Source of the DNA: Trebouxia sp. TZW2008 | Taxonomy: Eukaryota; Chlorophyta; Trebouxiophyceae; Trebouxiales; Trebouxiaceae | Assembly: GCA_002118135.1 (NCBI GenBank) | Contig: BDIU01000033.1 | Location: forward strand, 1 to 64,000 | Length of the DNA stretch: 64,000 bases | Direction: 5' to 3' | In this document: in pieces, positions 38,001 through 48,800 of the stretch | Layout: every line of letters starts with the position of its first letter | How positions within the stretch are numbered: the stretch's first letter is position 1 | The notes under the pieces: model-generated | The model's input: the letters and a program-made list of their open reading frames with translations, nothing else | What the model was told of the DNA's origin: nothing | Databases searched by the model: none | Translations under genes and position numbers: made by a program

Positions 38001-39426
38001 TACAGATCTTGGCCCACAGTACAAGACAACAGGTCCGCACAGACAGATGTGATGTGAACATGTTAGAATGCATGCCATTAGGTCTGAGCGTCATGGCAAG
38101 ACTGGTCATGAATTGTGCAGACTGCTGTGGCATGCTGCTGAAAGTGCCTCAGTGGCTCAGCCTCAATCGCAACTACAACCCCTCGCAACACATGCAGTGC
38201 ATAAAGCAGTACCCGCATCAACGTGCTGCGTAGCAGTTGGTATATGCTATGCAGTATGGCTTCCGACACATTGCTATGCTATGCTATGGTATGCAGAGTG
38301 CAATGACATGCTTTTACCTCCCATTCTCGGGGAGTATCTGGGTTGGCATTACACCAAGAGCCGTCCACTACTTCAATGGGCGGCAGCAACTGATGCAGCC
38401 CTCTTGCCATGACAGACTTTGCTGTGCCTCTGCGTCCAGCAATTACAATACCACCAAGACCTGACAGCAAGCATCAAGTGATGTTCACAGTGCTGCAGAG
38501 GCACGCATGCAGAGGCTCAACACAGGTTGTTTTGCACTCCACAATCATGTTGCATATCAGTATTTGTGTTGAATGGTCCCAACAGCAGGCTCTAGATGCA
38601 TGCATGCAAAGCAATTGAGGGCACAAAGATTGATGCATATCTGCACTCGACAGCCAGGTTGCCTGTCAATACATGCTCCCAAGAGCAGGCTCTAAATGCA
38701 TGCGTGCAATGCAAGTGAGGGCGCAATGATGCATCTCTGCTGTTGACAGGCAGGTTGCCTGTTAATCTCTGTGTCAACTGCTCCCAGCAGCATGCATGCA
38801 TCCCAAGCAAGTGAGGGCACAAAGACTGATGCATGTCTGCTCTTGACAGCTAGGTTGCCTGTGAACATGTATCAAATGATCGAAACAGCAAGCTCTAGAT
38901 GCATCAGTGCGAAATGGGCGAGGGCAATGAAGATTGATGCATGCACCTCATGACCAGGTTTTGCATGGTACCTGTGTCAACTGCTCCCAGCAGCAAGGCT
39001 TCCTTAATTGCATCCTGCCCAATGACAGCAGCCAAGGGGTAAGCTCTTTGAAGGCGCGTGCTGTTGTTGCGCTTCTGTGCAGCATTCTCCTCATCTTGCA
39101 GAGCTGCTGCTGCCATGGCCGCTGTGCAGACGTGAGGAAAAATGTCTGAGTTGATATTGCTTGCAAGCAACAGGTACAGCACAACTGTGCTCACCCCTGT
39201 CTGAAACATCTGGAGCAGCCTCTGCTACAGCTGTGCAGGTCACATGTCGTTTGTGTCTGCACGGACTACTCTTCTGTCGATCAAGCAGTGCTGCTCGGTG
39301 CAAGTTCCTGTATTGTCGGAACTGCCGACCGAGTTGGCTATGTAGTTGACACTGCTTGCCAGGCCGAGCTGCAGTTTGGTGGCAGCTTGTCCCGCTAAAA
39401 GCGTGCGCTTGTGGACAGTGCGGCAT
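29019..39426 (-). CDS. CHLD: magnesium chelatase subunit D (plastid)
   Basis: The AAA+/integrin-I-domain subunit that, with CHLI and CHLH, inserts Mg2+ into protoporphyrin IX in the plastid. Fourteen phased exons: 39195-39426, 38972-39121, 38318-38460, 37639-37776, 37116-37282, 36662-36812, 36118-36177, 35448-35597, 34603-34827, 31961-32132, 31250-31476, 30609-30791, 29977-30126 and 29019-29240, giving 789 aa. N terminus: basic transit peptide from ATG 39426. AAA+ part: GRRGTAKS (Walker A-like), [20 protein letters not shown] (Walker B), [14 protein letters not shown]. Linker exon: polyproline run followed by a Glu/Asp-rich tract. I domain: MIDAS motif [13 protein letters not shown], then [20 protein letters not shown], and [14 protein letters not shown] near the end. 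Every conserved block is present and in order. Many introns contain copies of exon ends (listed separately). Divergent from the POT gene across 441 bp. Confidence 0.97.
29331..29354 (-). repeat. copy of CHLD exon 14 start
   Basis: An acceptor (GCAATGCAG) followed by DELPEEV, 114 bp upstream of the genuine exon start at 29240 (DELQEEV). The copy stops being similar after about 8 codons and a stop follows. The copied stretch extends into the intron (CAACACAGTCATGTCTACTG occurs twice). Confidence 0.8.
30201..30253 (-). repeat. copy of CHLD exon 13 start
   Basis: An acceptor (AATTGCAG) then [12 protein letters not shown], as at the true exon start 30126, offset 127 bp. After the copied 50 bp, a GTCATG donor-like sequence and stops follow. 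Splicing to this copy alone would break the I domain. Confidence 0.85.
30369..30520 (-). repeat. two copies of the CHLD exon 12 3' end
   Basis: The true exon end (30609-30660) codes for [15 protein letters not shown]. Downstream in the intron come [18 protein letters not shown] (about 30.45-30.52 kb) and a more decayed LPSRGGSS copy (about 30.37-30.43 kb). Between them are GACA/GTCT-type simple repeats (30530-30600), which may have promoted the events. Confidence 0.85.
31575..31634 (-). repeat. copy of CHLD exon 11 start
   Basis: CTTGCAG acceptor then GNKV, as at the true start 31476 ([13 protein letters not shown]), offset 158 bp. The copy diverges into [12 protein letters not shown] still shorter copy of the exon 12 start is at 30925 (true start 30791, offset 134 bp). 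Confidence 0.75.
31695..31790 (+). repeat. dispersed short repeat, copy 2
   Basis: AGGGGGAAAAGAAGTCTACA, then GGCGTTACAACGGG and TGTCCAAAGAGGCAG. It matches the copies at 25.42, 49.66 and 51.85 kb. It sits in a CHLD intron, antisense to the gene. Confidence 0.6.
32200..32318 (-). pseudogene. second copy of CHLD exon 10 (open)
   Basis: GGTGCAG acceptor then [12 protein letters not shown] and [17 protein letters not shown], nearly identical to exon 10 (start 32132), offset 186 bp. The frame stays open through the copy and into the spacer, joining exon 10 without a stop for 134 codons, so read-through or double inclusion is not excluded. The later conserved block [15 protein letters not shown] is absent from this copy. 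Confidence 0.8.
32390..32507 (-). pseudogene. third copy of CHLD exon 10 (decayed)
   Basis: [10 protein letters not shown], then a TAA stop, then [14 protein letters not shown]. It lies about 187 bp beyond copy 2. The acceptor is degraded (TGATGCAC in place of CAG). It is clearly a relic. Confidence 0.85.
32880..34360. repeat. hairpin-bearing higher-order repeat array in a CHLD intron
   Basis: Five copies of CAGGCTTGCTACAGAA start at about 33124, 33470, 33674, 34008 and 34212, alternating at about 204 and 335-346 bp, so the real period is about 540 bp (33470 to 34008, 33674 to 34212). Four copies are followed within 30-60 bp by the reverse complement (TTCTGTAGCAAGCCTGCTG). The first pair, 33124-33150 and 33181-33207, is a perfect 27-bp inverted repeat with a 30-nt loop. 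Units also share CACCTGCCTGTGATTC and GTCAGCATACTG blocks. No coding capacity. Confidence 0.9.
36255..36380. repeat. minisatellite, about 3 units of about 43 bp
   Basis: Units of GCGATGCTGGGAGTTGATAG followed by GAAAGAAGGAGCGCAGCACAGA, in a CHLD intron. Clean enough to be polymorphic. Confidence 0.85.
38573..38975. repeat. tandem repeat of about 100-120 bp including a CHLD exon 2 end copy
   Basis: About four units sharing GAGGGCACAAAGATTGATGC, GACAGCCAGGTTGCCTGT and AGCAGGCTCTAGATGCATGC. One unit near 38.78 kb includes GTGTCAACTGCTCCCAGCAG, the same word as the genuine exon 2 end at 38972-38995, so the array appears to have grown out of the exon-intron border. Confidence 0.8.
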
Positions 39427-39867
39427 GCTCGTCAATGCCTCCCAAAGGCGACTACATCCAGGGACGTTGAACGCTCACCGACAGCTGCTGATCAAAAGCA
39501 GCAGGTCGGTGCCCAATCTTGCGTATCCTGTCGAGTAGGGTTTATAGCAATTTGAATTGTGTTGCTCTAGGGTTTTGCGCGCACAAAACAATGACTAAAA
39601 TGGTCATGCTGCCTGCAATCGGTTCGACCAATTCCACCTAAAGCAGCGCGTTGCGCCCTCGCAGCCTGATCTGTGCATTGGCTGTCTTTGGAGGCCAGAG
39701 AGCGTTCTCAATTGCTTGTATGCATAACGCCGACAGCACCGTCACGTCGAGGCTCACGTTTCAGTACTCACGACTGATCCGGTCATCCGACTGTAAACTG
39801 AGCACAGGGCACAGAACTGCTTGTTGTCGGCGGCCAATCTGTCATACTTCTCGGCAGTGAACACAGA
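39427..39867. promoter_or_regulatory. divergent CpG-rich promoter between CHLD and POT
   Basis: 441 bp between opposite start codons, with dense CG and several CG-containing words, compared with near-absence of CG in the flanking introns. Shared control of a chlorophyll gene and a nitrate/peptide-type transporter would be of interest but is not shown. Confidence 0.55.
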
Positions 39868-42800
39868 ATGGCAGCGCCTGACTTTCCTGTGGACGCGACG
39901 GTAGCACTCTTGGATGATGAAGCTCGCGTAACGTCCCCGGATGTCAAGCAGCGGTCTACATTGCTCACCGTGTGTCCATTCATCCTTGGCAATGAGTTTT
40001 GTGAGCGCTTGGCGTTCTATGGGTATGCTGCTGCTGGTTCTGCACAGAGCTCCTCTATCTCAGTGGGCCTCGATCCCACAATCCCATGCAGTGCACTTGT
40101 GAGCCCCAACACGCTTGGCTGCAGACTTTCTACCAACATGGTCATCTATTTGACCAGAATCATGGGCTGCCGGCCAGCCTTTGCTGCAACTCAAGTCAAT
40201 TTGTTTGAGGGCACTTGCTATCTGACTCCTGTCCTTGGCGCTTGGCTGGCAGATGCACACTGGGGCCGCTACAAAACCATTCTGGTCTTCTCAGGCATCT
40301 ACTTTGTGGTATGTCGTCTCACAAGCCCTCACATGATCTGTCTTTGAATGACAACTGATCACTTCAGGCTTATGTGCAGCGACAGGCATTGCTCTTGGGA
40401 TTCGTTGGCATCATGAGCATTTCTGACTGTCTGCAGCAAAAGAAGCCACCATAACACCTCTAGTCAGGAAGTATGCACACACAGCATGCCTGTTATGCAG
40501 TACTCTCAGCATGCATTTGACAGCGGTTACAGAGATCTCCCAAGTTCAACACATCACTGGCGTTGTTCTGCTGCACATGCTGCAGTGAGTGAAAAGTTCT
40601 CTGTCATGGGCAATCAGCACATGCAGACAATGTTAAGGCTGCCTACAGTTTGGGCATGCTGAATTGAGCAGAGCTGCGCCGGGCATCAAATATGCCATGC
40701 CAGTCTTGTAGTTTTGCATTAACCTGTGCTGTCCTATCACATGCATGCATGCAGCAGCAACTGCTTGCCATATGTTCCTGTATTGGCTGCTTACAACAAC
40801 AGCAAAATGGCGCAGACGAAATGACTTGCGTACAACTGACTGACTCTGTATCTCCCAGCTTGGGTTCCAAATTGTATTCAGCGCATAGTTGTTTAGATGA
40901 AGAGTGCTTTGTGACTGCTGCATGATCCTCACTGATTCACACACTGAAATAAACAAAATGGTTGCTTTGGCTTCAAGCACCTGAACTTACAAAGGCAGCA
41001 CGCTTGTTTTTTGCATGGAGAAAGCCTTTCTTGGCTGCGCTGCGAGCTTGGATTGGTTGCAGGGCATGGTCACCTTGGCCTTGAGCACCTGGATTCCAGG
41101 CTTGCAACCGCCACACGAAGGCGACAAAGCCAACTGGATCCAGAACCTGTGCTTGTACGGGTCTTTATATGTGGTGGCTCTGGGGACTGGCGGCATCAAG
41201 CCTAATGTATCAGCCTTTGGAGCAGATCAGTTTGATATGACAAGTCCTCAGGTGCACAGTAGCTCATAGCACAATTTGTTGGCTGACCATACCAAGCGTT
41301 CATAGTCATGTCAGTTTAGCCAAGCTAAACAATTATAAACATGATGTACATGGCTGAGTACACAATGTTTTGTACAGTAGATGGCCCACCATACCAGCTT
41401 TCCCTCAAGTTGCCTAATGCTTTTAGACTGTCAGCTTATGGCCATGCGCAAATGCAATTGGAAATTCTCATGACGCAAAGCTTGCAGAATGCTGCTCTGT
41501 CATTACTGTCCTGGAAACCTGCAATCTTTCCCTGTGCCCCTCTGATGCCCTCTCACAAGCCTTGCAGCATCTCTGACAACCAGCACTGCAAGCAAAGCAC
41601 TGAGCTCAGTGCAAAGCTCTGAAGTTTGCAGGTGTCTTGCCGTCAAACATGCCTGCACGACAGCTAGTTGGTTACGCCCATCAAGCGTCAAAGTTCAGTT
41701 CAACAACTTCTGATGCCCATGTGGTGCTTTCAGGATCGCAAGGAGAAGGACAGCTTCTTTAACTGGTTCTACTTTGCCATCAACTTGGGTTCCCTGCTGG
41801 CTGTGACCACTTTGGTATACGTGCAAGAGAGCGTAAGCTGGACCATAGGTTTTGCCATACCTGCTGCTGCTATGCTGCTTGCTGTGGTCACCTTTGTCGC
41901 TGGCAGCTCAAAGTACGTCCATGTGGAACCCACTGAGAGGTATGTACGCTACCCTGCAATGTAAATTGCACCAACATTCAGGCAGCTTCGCCATGTCTAT
42001 GTTCTGTTTGAAAAGCGCTTTGCCAGCAGGACACACATCACATCACAGTGCTGACGACCACCATGTGCAAGTGTTTAAGCACTGCAATTGCGCTTCATTC
42101 TCAGCTCACTCTTACATGCAATTTGGCCACTGCTCTATTGCCTGTGCTGGCATGCGTGGCCACAACTGCCATCAACACTCAGCACCCAAAGCATTCTTGT
42201 TTTGCAGTCCTGCACAGCCACGACTGCCATCAACATTCGGCACATAAGAGATTCTTATTCTGCAGTCCTGCCTGGCCATGACTGCCATCAACATTCAGCA
42301 CCTAATGGACTGTTGTTTTGCAGTCCAATGGCGCGAGTGGTGAAGGTGCTTTGGACAGCTAGCAGAGCGCGACGCAAGACAACAGACAGACGGGCTGTCA
42401 CAGGCAGTGACTACACAGGTGCTTCTTGAGTGTGTTGTTGTCTGCATCGTGCATGCTGCCATACATTGGCTTTGTTTATTTGCATGATCTTAGGCTGACA
42501 TCATCAAGAAGGTTGCATAGCATAGTACGGCACCACAGGGGCCACAAAACCAGGACTGCAGATCAGCTTCACTGAAACTATCGACAGTCCTGTGATTGCC
42601 TACATTCTCATCTGTTCAAGCTCTCAGCACAGCCTGCTCTTGTCTACCATGTTCTTCGCACTGACCACTGATCAACTGCCACACTCATTGTGCATGAGGT
42701 GCAGGAGCATATGGGCAGATGTTGTCAAAGTTCTTGTCTGATTTCAACGGACTTTCTAGCCACAGCTGCCAATGCTTCAAAAGCTCAATTGTCAATGGAC

Positions 42801-45800
42801 TTGCTTATGTTTGATTTGTGTAGCAGGTTCTGTGAATCTTCCCCTAGCACAAGCGGCATCAGGGCTGCCATGCATGAAACCCACACCTACCAGAGCTTTC
42901 AGGCCACTAGAGCTTGAATACCTGACATCACCAGCCTCAAGGCAATCATGCATACCTGAGCAGTGGTATTGTCACTGAGCTTGAGCGTGTTCCTTTTGTT
43001 TGGCAGGTCCTGTGAACCTGCCGCCTGACACAAGCGGCATCAGGGCTGCCATGCATGAAAGCCACACCTACCAGAGCCTTTCAGGCCACTAGAGCTTGAA
43101 TACCTGACATCACTAGCCTCAAGGCAAACACACATACCACGCATACCTGAGCAGTGGTGTTGTCACTGAGCTTGAGCGTGTTGCTTTTGTTTGGCAGGTC
43201 CTGTGAACCTTCCGCCTGACACCAGCGGCATCAGGGTGGCCATGCGCAAGACTCACAGCTACCAATGGCTGGAGGCTGCCTGCAGCCCTGAGGCAAACGC
43301 CAACTCTGAAGCAGGTCAGCCCGTTGAACAAGCCATTGCATTGTCAAACTGTCCGAGTCTGGTTACCATACATCCAAGCAGCCTTAGGTCTGCCAATCCT
43401 CATCTCAAGCACAAATTGCATTGCATTGTCTTGATGTCAGCTTCGAAATCAGGCTACTGCATTCACTGAGCACAGCATCGCATTCTCTGGCTGAAGGTCG
43501 CCTGCAGGTCAGAAGCCAATGCTCACTCTGCAGCAGGTCTGCCAACTTGATCTGAGACAGCATGGCGTTGTCTTCTGTGGCTCCCAAGACATGACCATCA
43601 TGCTTGCTAGCCATCAGTGATGAATGGCAACAGCTGGAGGTGCTTCAGTTATGACCATAGTAGTGTTTGCATCAATGCTGTACACATGACGAGGCAGCAG
43701 AACAACATTACTTGCATCAACGTAACATAAATTGCATCAACGCCACGCACATGTGGAGGGCACATGCCGCATGCCAACATGTCATGCTTGACACGGTAGC
43801 AAAAGCTGGAAAAGGTCCAAGCAAGCGGACAATGAATGTGCTGAAAGACTATTGCTATGCAGGGAGGGTTGGAGGGTACAGTGCTGCACAGGTGGAGGAA
43901 GTGAGGATGGTGATGCGCATGCTGCCCATTTTCTTCACCACCATCCTCTTCTGGACCATCTACTGCCAGGTATGGTGGACCTCAGCCCTAGTTCCAGAAG
44001 CAAACCCTGCTTTGTTCCAAGCCTTGAGGTTCAATCTGCCAATCCTGCTCTGCTCCATGCCTTGTAAACCATCTGCTGCCAGGTCTGTGGACAGTGTTGT
44101 CTCAATGGCCAGTGTCCTGTTCATCTGCCTCCGAGAGCACGTGTGATCAGAATAAGCATCTCTTGACTGAACTCTTCAACTAACAATGTGTACATGCAAC
44201 GCCAATCTCAGCCTACTCTGTGCTGCCAATGTGCAGCATTTGGCCCACTGTGAAAGTTTGCCAGCAGCTTGCAAAGCAAGTTTCTCAACTGAACATGGCA
44301 CCGCCAACATCAAAGTGTCAAATGCAGATGAGCAGCTTTCTTGTGGAGCAGGGCACACAGATCAAGAGGCAGCTGCCAATCTTTGGTGGACACATTCTGA
44401 TGCCAGCAGCCTCTCTAGCCCTCTTCAGCATCAATCCTTCTGCTGGTGCATGGAGTCCCAAACATCAAACACAAAGCGTGTGTTGCAGATGGGCAGCTTC
44501 TTTGTGGAACAGGGCACGCAGATGAACAGGCGGCTGTCAATCTTTGGCGGCGAACTCCAAATTCCAGCAGCCTCCCTCGCCCTCTTCAACACCGTCAGCA
44601 TCATTGCACTCATACCCGTGTATGACCGCATCTTGGTTCCCAGCCTGCGCTACTTTGGCAAGAAGATCACTTTGCTGCAGCGCATTGGTAAGGCTCAGCT
44701 TACAACTGTCTGTGACTGCCTTGCCAGGATGCTATGCAAGCAATGTTGTCCAAGCACAAACCAAAGACAGACACTGCTGCCGTGAGAAGCAAAGATTGTC
44801 AAGATTAAGTCTAAGTTGTCAGTGTGTGTGTGCGACACAAGGGCTCCTGCAGCTGTAACATGCAGACTGCCTTGAATCGTATTGCTAGGCCAAGTTAGAT
44901 TACATGATAAGCTGTCATTTCTGTGCCTGAGAGCAAACAAGTTGGGCAATGCATTCTTGATACAGTTCACTGCTTGTTCGCATCCATCCCTACAAGCATC
45001 ATGTGTATGAAACTGTGACTGACATATCAGGAATTGCTGTTGTGTGTCATGGCCAAGGTGATTATTGCAGCTGAGGAGTGATGCTGCCTCTTGCTCTTAT
45101 CGCCCAGGTGCACCTATCAGTGCAGATGTTGTAAACCTGATTTGAAGTGGCATTTCTTGTGCCTGACAGATTATACAGACCTTTTTGGAGCTACTTCACT
45201 GCTGGTTCTGAGCTACACCAGCGGCAAGCATGCAGATGGGTCATGGATCATTGTGTGACAGGTTGGGGGCTGGTGGTGTGTGTGCTGGCTATGATGGCAG
45301 CCGCAGCTGTGGAGTGGTATCACTGGGTCATCAGGGCCAACCGCTGCTGCTGCAGGCACCACAAGCCTGATGAGCTACCATCTGTTTGACAGCTTGAAAC
45401 AGAAATTCCAGGAAACGCTACAGTTTTTGCATGCATTTGGCAGGGTCTTTTAAAGCTTTCTAGCGCGCACATGAAACACTGAATGATCCACAGGTTGGGG
45501 ACTGGTGGTATGCATATTGGCCATGGTAGCAGCCGCAGCTGTGGAATGGTACCGCCTCAAGCTGTATCATCAGGGCAAGGTGCTACCAGCCCTAGGGCAC
45601 AACAAGGCTGAGAGCATCCTGAGCCATCATGACGGCAGCGGCATTGTGGACATGAACGTGTTTTGGCAAGTGCCACAGTATCTCTTGGTGGGCCTCAGTG
45701 AGGTACGCTTTTATTGCTGATGCTGCTAGCTGCTGGCAGCATACTCTCTTGCCAAGAGGCCTGATTGCTGCTGTCTTTTGGAATTGATCAGAGCTTGTTC

Positions 45801-48800
45801 CGGGACGTGGACCGCCTCAATTTCTGTTGGTGGGACTAAATGAGGTTAGACACTGCTGCCGTTTGCTCCTTAATCTCTTGCCACAATGTCTAGTCACTAC
45901 ATCCTGAGCCATTGTAACCGCAGCTGCGCTGTGGCCACCAGAGCCTTCTGGTAACTGCCTCAGTACCTGCTAGTGGGCCTCAGTGAGGTAGGCCACTCTT
46001 GCCGTTAGCTCTTGATTCTTTTGCCACAATGACCTGGCACTACTTCCTGAGCCATCATGACGGGAGCGGCGTTGTGGGCATGAACATGCTCTGGCAAGTG
46101 CTTCAGTATCTGCTAACAGGCGTTAGTGAGATGAACGTGTTCTGGCGAGTTCCTCTGTACCTGCTAGTGGGTCTCAATGAGTCGGGGTTCTGCTGGTGCT
46201 GGCATCACAACGTTTTTGTCACAACAACCTGCTCAATGCTGTTCTGTGGGTTTCTCAAAAGCCCCTGTGTGCAAGTCAGAGGGCTTTGCTTGTGAGCTGT
46301 AGTGAGGCATGACACAGCTACGGCTGCCACCAAAAGTCTCATGCTGCAGCATATTGCCGATGCCGCCTTAGAGTTCACAGCCTCAGTGTGCTGAGCTGTT
46401 GTCTGCTTTGGCACCGCTTAGAGGGCCTGAAGTCAGCCTCTAACTCATGGCAACAGCATGCCTCAGGCAGTTATGCATCTGCGCGTCAGCAAGGTGAACC
46501 TGTGCTGCTGCCGGCATCACAAATCATTGCTACAAAAGCTCTGCATTGCCTTCTGCTGCAATTGTGCACAGTTCTGAATTGTAGCAGTTGTAGTGCCCTC
46601 GTACCTGTCAATCAGCACTGCAACCCAACAGTTGAGAACTGTGCCAAGATTCAAAGAAACGCTATGCACAAATTTGTAGAAAGTCTTGAGCAGAACTTTG
46701 CAAGGTGACTCTTGGCTCTGGCTCAGGGCAACAGCACGCCTGATTTGCTCAAGTCAGATCACTTCTTGGCTACCTGCTTGTGATCAGGCAAGCAGGCGTT
46801 GTTACATTGAAGGTGATGCCTTCGTACGGCTAAGTGTCCTGCTCACATCTTGCAAGCAGGCATTGTTACATTGCAGGCGTTGGCTTCCAGGGGACAGCTG
46901 GAGTTCTTCTATGACCAAGCTCTACGTGGTGTCCTTGTGTAATCCTTGACCCACGCAAAGCTGACAGTTTCATGCTGAATGTGATATTGCAAGCGGATGT
47001 TGTGGCGTTGCAGGTTTTGGCTTCCATAGGACAGCTAGAGTTCTTCTATGACCAGGCTCCAGACGTGATGCGCAGCTGTTCCATGGCACTGCAGCTCCTC
47101 AGTGTGGCGGCAGGCAGCTACCTCTCAGGTGAGCACCCATGCTGCATGCACCCAAGTACATACTCCATGCCTAGCCAAAAGCAAAAGGCCGTGTTATGAT
47201 CCTGTTGTGAGCCTGAGCCTGCCTAGCATATGTCTCAGAATGAAAAGAATGGTGCGCAACGTTGTGATGCCTCATATCTACCTCTTGAATACGTCAGCCT
47301 ACATCGCATGCATGTCAAATGCCGGAAAGGAAGGGAATGTCTGTGCTGTTAGACGTCATAGTGTGAGCGTCTGTCAATGGAAGCAGCCTGGGTGCTTTAT
47401 GCAATGCCATGCAGATGATTGCATGTGTGAGGCCACCTTGGCCGGGCTCATTGCTTGTTCGTGTCACAGTACAGCTCTCAATGCTGAGTGTGCGAGAGAT
47501 GTCAATCTCCATGCAGAAGCAACTACATGGGCACATGCTGACTGCATGGCAAGCTCAATCACCGTTTACATCTGATGCAACTCTGACAGCAGGCGCATTC
47601 AGAGCTTTCAACATGACCCGAGAACGCTGTTGCCATGGATGTTGCCATCTGAATGCTGCAACTGGAAGCAGCAGGCTTGCCATAACACTGTTGCTTGTGT
47701 GCTTTGCAGGTGCTGTGGTGATAGCCATCAGCAGTGCAACAGGGCGAGGCAACCGGCACGGCTGGCTGCCTGACAATCTCAATCATGGCCGCCTGGACCT
47801 TTTCTTCCTCTTCCTGGCAGGTCAGCTCTGTGTTCCTGACCACTGCTTGTGTCGCCTCTGCATCACTGACGTGCATCAAAGGTCATGAATGAGGATGATG
47901 AGCTGTTACACGTTCTAGCATAGGTGCTAGTTTGTCCAGCGCTAGTCCTGTATTGCCAGGCTGGCTGGTTTTGCGCATCAAGATCCTAGCATAGGTGCTA
48001 GTTAGTCCAGCCTTAGTGCTGTCTTGCCAGACGGGCTGGTTTTGCACATCAAGGTAGGGCACTGCAATCAGCCAGTGGTGTCCAGAAAGAAGCACTAGCT
48101 ATCTGGCAAGAGCTGATCTTGCTTGCGCCACTTGCTCACTGTCATGCATGGCAGGGCATTGCAATGAGCCAATGGCATACACATAGACGCAATGCCTGTC
48201 TGACAAGCAAACCCAATATTGCTTGCGCCTCTTCATTGCTGACCTACACAGTGTGGCTTGCATTGCAGGCCTGATGATGCTGAATCTGGTCTGGTTCCTG
48301 TGGGTGGTGCACAAGTTTGTGGAGCACCCATGAATGAGGCAGGCACCCTGCTGGCACCTACAAGCCTCAGAACACTACCCCCATGAGTGCTGCATAAGTC
48401 AAATTGCATTTCTCGTCAATGCTTTTGCCTTGCAGGCTTGATGATGCTGAAGCTGGCGTGGTTCTTGTGGATGGTGCGCAAGTTTGAGTACAAGGCACCG
48501 CGCCGTCCATTTACGAGGCAGACTCCTGCTGGCACCTCCAAGCCATAGAGCACTTTGCCCCCATGAGTGCTGCACAAGTCCAACTTCCTGTGTCATCAAT
48601 GCTTTTCCACTGCAGGCTGCATCATGCTGAATCTGGTGTGGTTCTTATGGGTGGTGCGAAACTTTGAGTGCAAGGCAGTGGAGCACCCATCGATGAGGCA
48701 GGCCCCTGCTGGCAGACCCAAAGCAGGTCAACCCTTTGGTTACAGCCTCAGATTGTGTCTGGGGTGCAAATTACAGTGAGTGCGTATGTAATCAGTTGTT

